From: Papaver somniferum
Taxonomy: Eukaryota > Streptophyta > Magnoliopsida > Ranunculales > Papaveraceae
Reading direction: 5' to 3'
Length of the DNA stretch: 64,000 nt
NCBI RefSeq assembly: GCF_003573695.1
Contig: NC_039362.1
Location: 8,904,088 to 8,968,087, forward strand
The position numbers and the translations under genes are program-made. Below, piece after piece: positions 1 through 11,153 of the stretch. Each line of letters starts with the position of its first letter. Positions within the stretch are counted from its first letter, which is position 1. The notes beneath the pieces are model-generated. The model was given only the letters and a program-made list of their open reading frames with translations, ran no database searches and was not told the origin of the DNA.

Positions 1-3000
1 TCAATGAGACATGGTAATGATATACAACTTTGTACACGTATACAAAAACCTAGACAATGAAGTATACCTTGTTGTGTCCCAACATCCTAAATTAACATTT
101 GGGCATTCAAATGCTAGTATCATGTGCAATTTCTTCTAATTCAAATGGGATTAAATGTGACACTGTGTAATATAATCAGGGAGTCTACTAGATAACAAAA
201 ACAAATGTGATATTGTGTAATCTAATCAGGGAGTATATTAGAATGTGCACATAGTGCTGCAACATTTCTTTCCTACTAATAAGTTTTGTAATAAGCTGCT
301 ACTTCTGATATCATTAACTTAATTACATAATTACAATTATTTATCACTCTTTTGATAAATAACCAAAACATTTCCATACAGTGAAAGATAAAAAAAAAAC
401 TAATCTTTCCTAACCAAAAGTGTCCCAAATCTGAGGTTTGCTTATTTTAACTTCAATTTTCAAACTCCTAGTAGCCCATGTAACAACTTGGTTTCGAGAT
501 TGAACTTAATCTCAGTCAAATCGAAAGAGTAAATTCGACATACCTACACCTGAAATATAAATAACCATTCAAAGAACGTTAAGATTATCTTCCTCACTGC
601 AGAACTCCCAGGAAAACAGATTATACCAAATTTTAGTTACCGAATTAACAATCAACAGGTGTACAATTATATGCACATTAACGATCAACATGAGTACACA
701 TACATGCACATTAACGATCAACATGAGTACGATTATGTGCACGTTAACGATTAACAGGTGTACAATTATGCACACATTAAGAATCTCCATAACCAAATAT
801 GTGTCATTTTCTCACATGTGCACAACTACATACAAAAAAAAAAGAAAAAAAAAAGAAAAATTCACTTACATCAATGATTTTCCATGTCGCCTGTTGCACA
901 TCTTGAGTAATGCCTGCAGCTTTCTCTTTACCAATCCCTAGATGCAATAATTGTCGCCCAGATTAAAATCCTGAACATCACATTTGGAAACAAAATCATG
1001 TAAGAAATATTCAAATTCTTAAAAAAGTAAAAAGAACATTGATTGTTACAGGTATGGTTTCAGTCCTAAATGATTCAACCGAATAGACAGAAATCAACAA
1101 ACCTTAGAACAAACATCATCAGATGCCCCCAATGTGAAATGACACCATATTCAGCTGAATTTAGTAATACAAACAAGTAAAACAGAGTTTACCTCATACA
1201 GATGAGGTGAAGAATCCATTCATTTCCATGTAGACTCCTAGCAAATCAATTCTTGGGTAGGAGGTTGCCAGCACATCGCTTCACCAAAATTCAGAAAAAT
1301 GAAATCAGATGCCTTTCCTACATAATCAATAGGTGTATAACTTTGTACACATTTTCGATAAAAAGGTGTACAATTATGTATACATAAACAATCAAAATGT
1401 GTATAACTATGCGCACATTAAATGAAAGAACACTTTAGGTATTACAGTTGATATTAGTGACAATCTGAGTCTGACTAAGTTGACCTTAAGATAAAATTCA
1501 GTAAACTAGATATCTATTAAATACATAAATTAAGAATTTATGCTATTTTAATTGGTAACATGGGCTATAATGCTAGTGGCGCACTTTAATTCTATTGAGA
1601 ACGAATTGTAATGCCAACACTAGGATACAGTAATGTTACTACTCATGCCTAAATTACAATTCATGCCGTAAGGTTAAACATCCATTGTGTCCCTTCAACA
1701 CCATCCAACGCATATCCAGCGGTAGTGCTATCAACCAAAAGTTGTTTCAGAGCACAATCGATAAGACCACATCATATAACCGGTGTACAAGCATATACAC
1801 CTCGTATACCAAACACAAAAATAGGTGCACATACAACTGGTGTACAAGAAAATACACCGGATAAGTAGCTACCACACAACAACTAGGAAAATACACATTA
1901 GGCGTATTCAAGTAACCAACTAAGAATTTCAAAGTTGGCAAGTTAAAACTTGACAAAAACTAGATAAATTACATCTTATTAATCTAATAATATCCACACA
2001 GCAACTTTCATATCACCAAAGAATTGATTAGTATAGGAAATTTCTTGTGTACCTTACTTGATTAGTTTTAGAGTTGCACATGTCACATGAATGGACTGAG
2101 GAACGCAAAGGCAGGGTTCAGTATCGTGTGTGGTCCGTTGGGGAATCACACAATACTAATGCTTTACCATCAATTCAAATCGATAACACAACACAGTCGA
2201 GCCATTTTCTTCTTTGATCTTTTCAACTAAAACCACATCAAAAACATTGTTCAAAATAACAAGCCTACTTCAGACCCTAACATAAAGTCTTACAACTCTT
2301 TTTTGTCATTCTTTGACAGTCTTCAACTTCTAAATCACATATATCTTCAAACACGACCACTACTCCTTGGCAACAGTTCACTCTACTGTCACCGATTGAT
2401 ATGTAAATAGTTGGTACTCCTTGGATACAGTTCACTTGTAATTTATGTCACGTGCGTACAACAATGTACACTAATATTATAGGTGTACCAATACGTACAC
2501 ATTAAGAATTGTGTTTTACAGAAGTTTTACCTGTAATTTATGCCAAATTATTTCCCTTCTTCGCTTCTAACAACAAATACCTGACCAACGTATACTCCTC
2601 CATTAGCTCGAGCCAAGGTTAACCCAAAAAAATCAGCAATATACAGCAGTTGTTCCCTCATTGCGTTTCCTTCAAAACCAGTTCCAATTCTTGTAAAAAA
2701 GATCAGCAATTCCATAGCAAACCAACAACCTAAAACTACCTCCTTCACTGATTTCTTGGCAAGAACTCACCATATTTTCTAAACATATCTGCATCCAACT
2801 CTTCCGTTCTTATCAATTGCCGAAGCCCGTCACGATCTATCCAATACAACCATCAGAATAATGGAAAATATCCACACAAACAATTGCAACAACTTCTTTT
2901 GACTGATTTTCAGCTCAAGAATGCAATCCAAATCCAACACAAATTCGAACCCAATCATACCAAATGCTCAAGCTACAACGTTCTTTGTTCTTCTCAGCCA

Positions 3001-4060
3001 AAACCACTTCATATCCTCCTCTAAATCACTATATTACAGGTGCACTAATATGTGCACTTGTATTACAGGTTCACCAATATGTACACTTGTATTACAGGAT
3101 ATAGAAGGATGGTAACTTGACTGCCAATAGACCGTGTCAAGCTAAATCGGCAATTCTGCAAGCCATGCACCGCTAGATAAAAATCATTCATTGCATTTCT
3201 AATATTACATAGTATCATTGCAAAAAAAAAAAAATTAACTCCTCTTGGTTTGTATATGTTGTACAATCCTAAAATGTCTTTTGTCCACTAACTGTGGCTT
3301 AGATATTTAAGGGTACTAAATTAAGGAATTTCTAAATTAATTAATCAAACAAGAGAAGTTCATAGACATATTTCAGATGTTCTTCCTCTACCTCCTTACC
3401 CATACTTTGCTTTAATAGTTTTTACATGACAATAACTTTACAAAGAAAATGAAAATATAATATAGATGATCATTTTTTTCATTTTTTTATTAATTAATCT
3501 TAAAACTTTAGAATCAGTGGAAACACTCAAGAGAATTAATTCATTACACTTTTAAAAACATAGATGGAACTAGCTCAATCTAGGTACCACATTTCTACAG
3601 TAACTCCTCAACTATTAATTGACTAGGACTTTCATCGAAACCATCTACATGCATTCAACTGCACAATGCGGTATAAGGTATGTGACTATTTCTTTGTCCC
3701 ACCAAAAATATGTTTTTCTTTCCTTTTTTTGATTATTTTTTTGTTCGATCATCAACTTCAGTCACATTTTATAGACTTACATTTTACTTAGTGCACGAAT
3801 GTACAAAAAGAAGCTTATTTTGTCATTGTTTTCATTTCATTTGAATTATTCTGGATTTTCATCATTCTTAATTCCGTAAGCATGGAAAATATTTTAAGAA
3901 ACGATTCATGGCGCTTTTTGTTTGTGTTCTAGTTCTTGGGTTTCTTGTGTGGAATGAACCTTATCGTACCATTACAATAAACCTTCTCATGGAAAATGAC
4001 AGTAATGCACAATGGATCAACATAGCATAAATATACTGAAACTATGTTAGGACAAGGTGA
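1..4060. other. Non-coding region with scattered GTGTAC-rich short repeats
   Basis: No convincing full-length gene is visible. The stretch is AT-rich and carries several clusters of related motifs in which GGTGTAC or GTACAC alternates with AT-rich spacers, at about 650-785, 1328-1420, 1778-1861, 2455-2512 and 3038-3108. On the minus strand a few short open blocks end at good splice-donor sequences (GTGAGT as the complement of 2765-2770, GTAAGT as the complement of 4062-4067). The region could therefore be introns and exons of an unrecognised or decayed gene. The remaining short ORFs look random. Confidence 0.5.
650..785. repeat. Short degenerate tandem repeat of about 36-40 bp units
   Basis: Four imperfect units follow one another. 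Each has a core like ACGATCAACATGAGTAC or GATTAACAGGTGTACAATTA and then a GTGCAC or TGCACATTAA segment. GTAC and TGCA palindromes recur at a regular distance. Related single or double units lie at 1330-1410, 1780-1860, 2455-2510 and 3038-3108, so the motif is dispersed as well as tandem. No function is evident. Confidence 0.6.
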
Positions 4061-4067
4061 TACTTAC

Positions 4068-4235
4068 TTCATGTTGCTCAGATGTCAAATATGACATACC
4101 CATTCAAGCATCAACAAATTCCTTTAGCTTTCTTTGAAATATTTTCTCAACCAATTGTTATGCACTAATTTGGATCCCTTCTTTAGCTTTCTTGACCGGC
4201 ATCGGTATGCCTTGAATGTGAAACTTGACAATTGT
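4068..4235 (-). other. Possible relic coding exon, unidentified
   Basis: Read on the minus strand, one frame gives protein-like sequence (blocks such as GIPMPVKKAKEG, EKIFQRKLKEFVDA and MGMSYLTSEQHE) and ends exactly at a consensus donor GTAAGT. Two in-frame stops (TAA, TGA) interrupt it, so if it derives from an exon the exon is decayed. I do not recognise the family. It could be chance, since the length is only about 55 codons. Confidence 0.2.
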
Positions 4236-4864
4236 GTAATACCAATTAGTAGAAGCAAACACGTAATTAGTGTAGTAACAATCAATATTCATCATCAGTA
4301 GGTAGAAATAGCATCTAACTAATACCAATTAGCAGATGCATAAGTAAAATTGACTAACAAAAATTTGGAGATGAATTTGAATTTTACAAGTGAAAATGAT
4401 CTGGAATTTAAATAAAATGAAGATGAACTGAGATTGAAGTTGATTGATGGAGTCAGTAAATCAATTTAATTAATGAATAAAAGGTTTCTCACGATGTTTC
4501 CATGGACCGATTGTAGAAGACAGATTTGAAGGATTCGAAAAATGTAAATTGGAATTAAAAATTGACAAGAGATTATACCAATGTTGTAGTATCAACAGAA
4601 TTGGATCTGAGAAGAACAAACTTGTTGTGATTTGATGAAGAACCATGAACCATTTATCGTTTCTAATCAAATCTGAATCCGAACCAAACCAAAAAAATTT
4701 ACAGCAACAGATGACGTTGTTGACTTCGTCAGAACGACACAAAGAAGTTTGTTTGAGAAGGAAAATTACTGAAGATTAAGATATAGATGAACTTGAACTG
4801 TAAAATTAAAACAGAAGAAATTGCTGCTTAGAAATAACAGACAGCTCCGAGAGAATCCAGATTT
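4236..4864. other. Intergenic, nothing recognised
   Basis: AT-rich sequence downstream of the minus-strand DUF2828 pseudogene. A 90-codon open frame on the minus strand (4470-4742) has no recognisable domain or biased composition and is treated as chance. Confidence 0.5.
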
Positions 4865-6617
4865 TCAATCAACTACCATGAGTTTGTCGTATTCCTTTCC
4901 CGAGATTGCTCTTTCCATCGAATCCAGCGGATTTATATCATTAACATCCCCTTCAACAAATAATTTCAGCAACTCGTAAGAAAAGCCACTGACTAGTGTC
5001 ACACCCGTGTATCCACCCTTCACTACAGTTGCAACAGGATGTTGCAAGTTCCAGAACACAATTTCAGGCACGTTTGAGAATCCTCTCTTTCTAAATTTCT
5101 TCTGTATCTCCTGGTAGTCCGTCTCCCAATCGCCGTTAACTTGTTCCAATACCTCACCGTCATCTTTAAGACGGTATCTAATGACCTTATGAGAAGCATA
5201 CTTAAACTCCATTTTAGTGAACACATAAAGTCTCTTTATCATTTCATCTTCCTTCAACTTCTCATCAGCGGCTACTTGCAATATTATGTCGAAAACTTTT
5301 TGGAAATCTGTAGCAACACTTCTACATATTTCTTCTTTAATAAAATACTCCTTGTACCTCAAATTGTCGCCTTCAATCTTCTCCAGTGCAGGTGTTTTCC
5401 AGAAATTCATAAGCTTTCCTTTCCATGGTCCCTGACCCATCTCTGATACTAACAAACTAAGAGCGGTGGAGACATTCTTTGCTCTTCCACTTGCTGTGCC
5501 GCCCCACATTGCAAGAGAATCTTTTAGTTTGCTAATTTTCAACAAATCTTCCACCATTCGCCTCCACTGAAGTTCTGCAACGTCAAGGACTTGGTTGTAA
5601 GGCAACATTGACCAGTTGTTTGAACTCATGTAAAGTTCAGGTAATTTCAATGCACTACGAAGGGGGACAAGGACTTCTTTCCTCAGACGATCGCGGATTC
5701 TGAATCTGTAATGAGCTTCATCAATCTTTTCGTACTCGGGAAATAATTCACGAGGGAAAATTCTTCTGGCAATACTTTCACACAAAAGAGTTGATTGATC
5801 ATACGATAAGTCTAGAGATGGACACCACTTTGAAGCAAAACTAATCTTAAGAATATTACCGGAATTCAGATTTTGCAAATCCGAAACTAAACACTCAGCA
5901 AAAACTTCAGAGATTCGGTCGTGTAAGAATCTATAATTCTCATCCCCGTTGTATATCTCGATTGCTCTCACTGCTTTCTTGATTCTTGCTTCAATTCTCT
6001 GTTTACGCGCATTTTTTTGCACTATCTGAAGTCTTCTCATATTATTTTGAATCCTTATTTCTGCAGGTATTTTTCGTCTCCTAACCATCATTTCTTCCCT
6101 GGTCTCAAGCTTTGGTGTGAACTGTGATTTGGGCTGCGGCAGTGGCCCCTCCTCCTCATAGCCTTCCTTTGTTATTATCTGATGAAGAATCTCAGGCAGG
6201 TCTTTGAAGTAACCAAATTCAGCAAATGTCCTGACATTACAAGCCAGGGTTTTAGGGTGATGCTTGTGAAGCCATAATGCAGCAGCATAAAAACTTGTTT
6301 TATCTGATTTTCCAGTCCCTCTAACACCCCTTGAATTGCATATCAACTTCAAAGCTATCAACGGATCATTTTCCCAAGCTAATTCTAATCTTCAAACCAC
6401 AGTTCTAGGTTTCGTGCCAGGAACTACATGGTAGTAGAAGTCAAATAATGGGTTACCACTCCACGATGGTGGTGGCAGTGGTGGTGATGGTGGGTTGGAG
6501 ATTTTATAGATTTCAGGGGGGTCCGATGAGTTGTAATACAGAGGAAGAAACTTTGCGTAATGCGCTACGCATGAGACCATGACGGACTTGCTGAAGAACA
6601 GCACATGAAGATGACAT
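4865..6617 (-). pseudogene. DUF2828-family protein, disrupted
   Basis: The main open stretch (6361 down to 4865, 498 codons) has DUF2828 hallmarks. Near its start is RGVRGTGKSDK followed by AAALWLHKHHPKTLACN, then RIRDRLRKEVLVPLR (221-235), a von Willebrand A-like C-terminal half, and ELLKLFVEGDV...AISGKEYDKLMVVD at the end. The family is plant and fungal, usually about 600-700 residues and of unknown function. Here the frame continues upstream in register to NPLFDFYYHVVPGT but is cut by a TGA at 6392-6394. Further upstream, LIGPP and PPEIYK lie in different frames across a run of six Gs (6516-6521), as if by a 1-bp insertion. ATG 6615-6617 is the likely original start. Where relatives, as I recall them, have a DxSxS metal site, this copy reads MWGGTAS (residues 285-291), and a conserved S-D-M-E is T-K-M-E (382-385). 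About 50 residues before ELQWRRMV also seem missing. I call it a pseudogene, although sequencing error could explain the G-run. Confidence 0.8.
6516..6521 (-). other. Frameshift site in DUF2828 pseudogene (six-C run on coding strand)
   Basis: The reading frame that encodes the N-terminal LIGPP block ends in TGA directly after this run. The frame containing EIYK and all downstream domains is open on the other side. One base fewer in the run would join them, so this is either a homopolymer error or a real lesion. Confidence 0.65.
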
Positions 6618-6854
6618 TATAGGTATCGTGTTATGTATGAAAGGATGATGATGATAATATTGAAACTCCAGTCCAGAAGATGACGCCGGACTCAAAACTT
6701 TAGAGCTTTTATGTATCAATATTTAAATTTTCAATAAGAAGGAACTTGTTTGGTTTTATGCAGTCAAGCTTTATAACTCTGAAACCCTGAACATAGAAGA
6801 AAGAAAAAACAAAGTCAATTGTTGAGTAAAAGAGTAAAAAAACTATCTTGTCAA

Positions 6855-6893
6855 AGGCGAGGCGCTCGATTTTATAGGTTAGGCGCCTCGCCT
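6855..6893. repeat. 11-bp perfect inverted repeat with 17-nt loop
   Basis: The left arm AGGCGAGGCGC (6855-6865) is perfectly complementary to GCGCCTCGCCT (6883-6893). It is strikingly GC-rich compared with its AT-rich surroundings. Other GGCG/CGCC words (GGCGTG near 7123, GCGCCTG near 7154, AGGCGAT near 7212) follow within 400 bp. It could be part of a mobile-element end or a cruciform. No T-run follows, so I do not call it a terminator. Confidence 0.6.
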
Positions 6894-6899
6894 CGACAG

Positions 6900-7248
6900 A
6901 GTTCCTCAGGTTAATTCGAAAGCAAAATTAAATCAACCTAACTTGAATTAGGTGAATTGGTGTATATGTTTCCAAGAGAGTGATTGTACAAAATCCGCAG
7001 AGCTATCTATGAAATTCAATTTTAAGAAGATACTTGATCATACACTGGTGATTGAAGCTGTATAAACTAAAACAACTGAAAAAACCAACCTGGAATCGCC
7101 TGACTGCAATTCGACACCTTAGGCGTGACTCGTGAGTATTCGACAATCCTTGATGCGCCTGGTCTGAAACACCAAAGTTTCGATTTTTATTAATACTCCG
7201 ATGACCCATACAGGCGATTAAATCCGAATTGGATTGGTATAAATTTTA
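6900..7248. other. Upstream flank of DUF2828 pseudogene, nothing recognised
   Basis: No open frame with recognisable content. This would be the promoter side of the minus-strand DUF2828 gene, but no clear TATA box could be tied to a start. Confidence 0.4.
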
Positions 7249-7320
7249 AGAATCAAACCCATAGCTTAGAACACCAAAGAGAAAAGAATCAAACCCATAG
7301 CTTAGAATACCAAAGAGAAA
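7249..7320. repeat. 36-bp direct tandem duplication
   Basis: Two adjacent 36-bp units (7249-7284 and 7285-7320), both beginning AGAATCAAACCCATAGCTTA, differ at a single C/T position. The near identity indicates a recent slippage duplication. Confidence 0.9.
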
Positions 7321-7529
7321 AGGATAAGCAAAGTTACCTTGCCGTTCTTCATAGCAAAAAAATACTGAGTAATTCTTTTTTTAACAGAGAAAGAATAGAA
7401 AGAGTGGGAAGAAGAAGACGTGGAAAGTACACTTAACCTAAGATCTGGTCGGATGCAAGTCCAAGTATAGGACAGTAAAAACTATTCAGAACCCCCCTAC
7501 GAAACGGGTTATACAGCCTAAAGTCCCCG

Positions 7530-7599
7530 GTATCACTATAGTACAGTGGTAAAGTTATTGGGTGATGATACCAGTGATCTGAGTTCGAAACTCGACAGC
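7530..7599 (+). mobile_element. Short tRNA-derived SINE, 5' part (split by LTR element)
   Basis: The sequence contains a pol III A box TAGTACAGTGG (7539-7549, fits TRGYNNANNGG) and a B-box-like AGTTCGAAACT (7582-7592). It is not a tRNA: no cloverleaf or anticodon arm can be drawn. The rest of the SINE, ending in a nine-A tail, lies at 24667-24698 on the far side of the LTR array. The 18-bp flanks TACAGCCTAAAGTCCCCG (7512-7529) and TACAACCTAAAATTCCCG (24699-24716) match at 15 of 18 positions, as expected for an old SINE target duplication. Rejoined length is about 97 bp. Confidence 0.75.
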
Positions 7600-9527
7600 T
7601 GGTAGCAAAAGGAATATGTCCTAAAACTATGTTTAACCTAAACCTGCAAGTATACAGGGTCTAAGGTAGTGAGTGAGCAAATAAGGGGAAGTCCACAGGG
7701 ACAAGGAGGGAGCTATTGTTGTTTTCCTAAATTTCTCTAGTGACAGTAACTAAAAGCACTAGGGCATTTGAATCCACCCAATAATCCTAAGCTAAGGCAA
7801 TACCTATTCAACTTATGTTCTTGTTCCTTTCCAGGGAAGGATAAAATGGATAATATGCCAACCATTCTCACTAACTCACCCCTAGCATAAACTGTCTTCT
7901 TACAGTACAGCCTATCACAGGTTCATTTGATCAATTTAGTTAACTATCATCCCTAACAGGATAAAATGGATAATAATTCTAGCTATGTTATCTAATTCAC
8001 TCCTAGCATGAACTGTCTTTTCACAGTACAACTCATCACAAGTGCATTTGAATGCTTTAGCTAGTAATTATCCTACAACAGTGAACATCATAAGAACATT
8101 AAATTGAACAGAAATTTTCTCAACATATGACTAAGGGTTTCATCTACACCCTAGCAAGAGTAATTAGAACATAGCAAACATTGTGAACAAATATAATTTA
8201 GTTCTACTGAACTTGAAATTATGCTAAAAACTGAAATTGTAATTGAAACTAACAATAGAGAGCACTGGCTAGTCCAGGCTTCTAAGGTTGAGCTCTGGCT
8301 AACCCAGGCATACCTTTTACAACATACCCACACTCATATTTATACCCAATTTCAGTTTAGGGTTCATACCAAATTTTCCTAAAATCAAACATTAAAATAA
8401 TTGGGATTTCTCACCTAATTCACCTAATTCGGCTATACCCATATCATCTCTGTTCTTCTCCATGCTTTTTCAATTGAAAATTGGGGACAATTTCCCAAAT
8501 ACCTAATTTGTCAGAGAAATTAGGGTTTCGAATTTTACCTTCTTTGATGCGATTTCTCTTCAATTAGCATCGACCCATGTCTTCTCTGCTTCCCTTGCGT
8601 AATTCCCATGCTTCCAATTTCTCTCTAGGCTTACCTAATTCACCAATTTCTCACGCCTAGGGTTTCAAGAAAGAAACGTGAGGGATTGATGGAATAAGTA
8701 GCTAGAAGGAAGGGGTAAGTGATGGTGATGTTCGGTGGAGTTGGTGGTTTGGTGGTGGCAGAGTAGGTGGTGGTGATGGCGGTATAGGCAGAGCAGGTGG
8801 TGGCAGGGATGATGATGGAGTTGCAGACGAAGGTCGGGAGAAAGAAGAAGAAAGAAGGAGGAGAAAACGATTTGGTCGATAGTTTTAGGGTATAGGGTTA
8901 GGTCACTAGGGTGTTGAGCGGGTGTAGCAAGGGAGGATGATTTGCGAGGAAATGCGTTGGATGTGAAGATGATAGGTGGATCCAACGGTGAGATGAGAGC
9001 ATGTCTTGAGCGACCGTTAGATGCAAAATACATCTAAACCAATGGTTCAGATTAGAACTAGGTGTTGTGGTGTGAAGTAGGACCTTCCAGCTTGATGTAC
9101 CGGTGTTGAAGCGACCATTGGATGCATATGTGGGTTGATCTGATGGCTAAGAACTCGAGCGAGCGTTGGGCTTGGTCTTGAGCTTAGGTTAGAGTTTGGG
9201 CTTAGACAATTCTTAGCCCATTTCTTCTTTTAGACAAATTTCTTCCTCCTTAAGCCCATTCCTAGCCATTTGGTCTTATGCGCAACATTTTTCGCGGCAT
9301 CCTTGAGTGGTTCCTTTTGGCTTCCACTACTTTTCTGCTCTTTTTCGCTCTGCAACTCATCCAAATTTTATTTATTACCTAAAAATACAAAATTAATTAA
9401 TAAAAATATTTATTCTTGAAAACAATGAAAATACAGAATGTGGGATAAAATGTAGAATTAACGCATAAAAGATGAGTTAAAATGCCAACAAAAAGGGATA
9501 AATATATACAATATTTGGCACTCATCA
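7600..9527 (-). repeat. LTR 1 (3' LTR of the tandem element)
   Basis: Plus-strand ends are TGGTAGC...CTCATCA. Compared with LTRs 2 and 3 I see differences only near 7834-7836 (GGG where they have CGT) and at 9306 (GAGTGG against GCGTGG). A TATA-like box for minus-strand transcription (TATAAATA, complement of 8337-8344) sits in GGGTATAAATATGAG. The GGT-rich stretch 8700-8830 is low complexity. A 122-codon ORF here (8665-9033) recurs in every LTR copy and is not considered a gene. Confidence 0.9.
8337..8344 (-). promoter_or_regulatory. Candidate LTR TATA box
   Basis: TATAAATA on the minus strand inside LTR 1. Identical copies lie at 16751-16758 (LTR 2) and 23476-23483 (LTR 3). Position and orientation fit an LTR pol II promoter driving the minus-strand element. 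Confidence 0.45.
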
Positions 9528-9542
9528 AATACCCCCAAACCT
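9528..9542 (-). other. Polypurine tract, unit 1
   Basis: Minus-strand AGGTTTGGGGGTATT directly precedes the TGATGAG start of the 3' LTR, as expected for the plus-strand priming site of reverse transcription. The same tract is at 17942-17956 and at 27431-27445 in the autonomous relative. Confidence 0.85.
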
Positions 9543-10193
9543 GAATTTTACTTGTCCTCAAGTAAAACAAAACTAAGGAAATCCTAACTATACCACTGTC
9601 GCTGGTCTCTCGAATGCATTTAGCGTATGCACTAAGCCTTTTAAACCACTAAGTGTCCCTAGTGGACGAGTTGAAGTCTCGTGAAGGTTTACCAGAGGTG
9701 TGCCTACAAAACCTAAGGACAAAATATAAGCTCATATTCCATCAAACGTGACATGTGCAAAACAGTTAAGCTCACAGCAAAATGGAGATGTCAATCTAGC
9801 TATCGAAGCACAATCCTAGCACTGATAACAAATAAGGACATGTGATAAGAGTGTAAAGTGTATCTACACATGTGTAAAGAAAGATCTGAAGTCATGACTA
9901 CTAATCACCAAGAGATAGTTTCTCAGGCTAAGAACTGAGGTCGAAATCTAGCTAGCTGTCCGGACTTTACGAGAATTGTGAATGAGTTGGAGGTATTTCA
10001 CAATTTCTCGCGTTGTACATCAATGGCATACACCCTTCCTTGCTTATTATAATAAAACAACAAAATGACTATTTACATGACTCTTATTTACATTGACAAA
10101 TCTCTTTTTATTTTTGGAACAAGAGATGATGGAATTGAGAAATACTTGATTTTTTTGGTATTTTTCTGATATTTTTTTCTGAATATATACATC

Positions 10194-10224
<31 letters not shown>

Positions 10225-11153
10225 NNNNNNNNNNNNNNNNNNNNNNNNNNNNNNNNNNNNNNNNNNNNNNNNNNNNNNNNNNNTTTTGAAAGAGAACACA
10301 CTTTTGATACATAATCAACAAGAAATAAAAATTACATGACACTTCGCAAGAGGTAGCCCTTTTTGATGCACCCAGTTAAATTCGATGGTTGTTTTTCTTA
10401 ATGTAACCTCCATCTTCTATCCCAACCAACCAAAGAACAAGCTAGTCCAGTTTCGTTCAGTATTCTAAAGTGATTGGCAATCGTGACTTCCTATCCAACA
10501 CCTTGAAGATCGAGGCCATACATGTATTGGTAGATCGTGCGCGTGCAAATTTCTTATCACTATGTGAATTGTGCTAGAATCAGGGTGCCTAAATATCTAG
10601 ACTAAGACTCCTAATAATAATACGTATTTGCACAAGAGTCAACATTTCAAGGTAGATGAGCTCCATTTTTTATAATTTTTCATTTTTTAATTTTTTTGAA
10701 TTTTGATTTTTTATTTTTTTTGGAATTTTTCAATTTTTTCAAAAAGATGGAGTTTTGTTTTCAATTATAGCATATTATCGTGGTATCTACTCTATACCCC
10801 CAAACCTAAACTAAACATTGTCCTCAATGTTTCAAAATATGGAAAGAATTAAAATGCAACATATGGAAAGGGACATGCTGAGTAGAGTAAAAGGAGAGAG
10901 AATACCCGATTTCGGCGAAAGCAGAATTAAAACTCCGTTTATTCAAGGCAAACAATCCAACATATTTCAGCCGAGATCATATTGGATTAGCAAAATATAT
11001 ACAAAAGGAACAAAAGGGTTTTTTAAAATTTTATCTACTGGATTATGTACAAAAATATTCACCATACACTAACAATCTAAAGAGTTGAGGATCAACCCAA
11101 AAGACGAAGTGTAGACATTTCAACAGCTTCACACAATAATAATAGGAAAGAAA
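9543..11153 (-). other. Internal 3' non-coding region, unit 1, shared with the autonomous element
   Basis: About 1.5 kb without a plausible gene. It aligns closely with 17957-19490 (unit 2) and with 27446-28800 of the Athila-type element. Shared landmarks are the block CCACTAAGTGTCCCTAGTGG, a T-run of variable length (10194-10224 plus gap; 15 Ts at 18609; 23 Ts at 28055), and the block CCTAAACTAAACATTGTCC. Confidence 0.8.
10225..10283. other. Assembly gap of 59 N inside a poly-T run
   Basis: The gap follows 31 Ts. The homologous sites in unit 2 and the neighbouring element hold only T-runs of 15 and 23, so the missing sequence is probably homopolymer. Translations crossing it are meaningless. 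Confidence 0.95.

Noticed and set aside
7530..7599. tRNA gene
   Set aside because: A and B boxes are present but no cloverleaf or acceptor stem; the poly(A) tail and long target duplication show a SINE.
8871..8930. Telomere-like TTTAGGG words
   Set aside because: Only isolated TTAGGG/TAGGGT words within LTRs and their leaders, no tandem array.
8665..9033. 122-codon ORF repeated at 11992-12360, 17079-17447 and 23804-24172
   Set aside because: It is the same LTR sequence in four copies, low complexity (His/Leu-rich from GGT repeats), and lies opposite no known LTR gene. Conservation reflects LTR identity, not coding.
10047..10342. ORFs across the N gap
   Set aside because: Their translations consist mostly of unknown residues and poly-Lys from the T-run.
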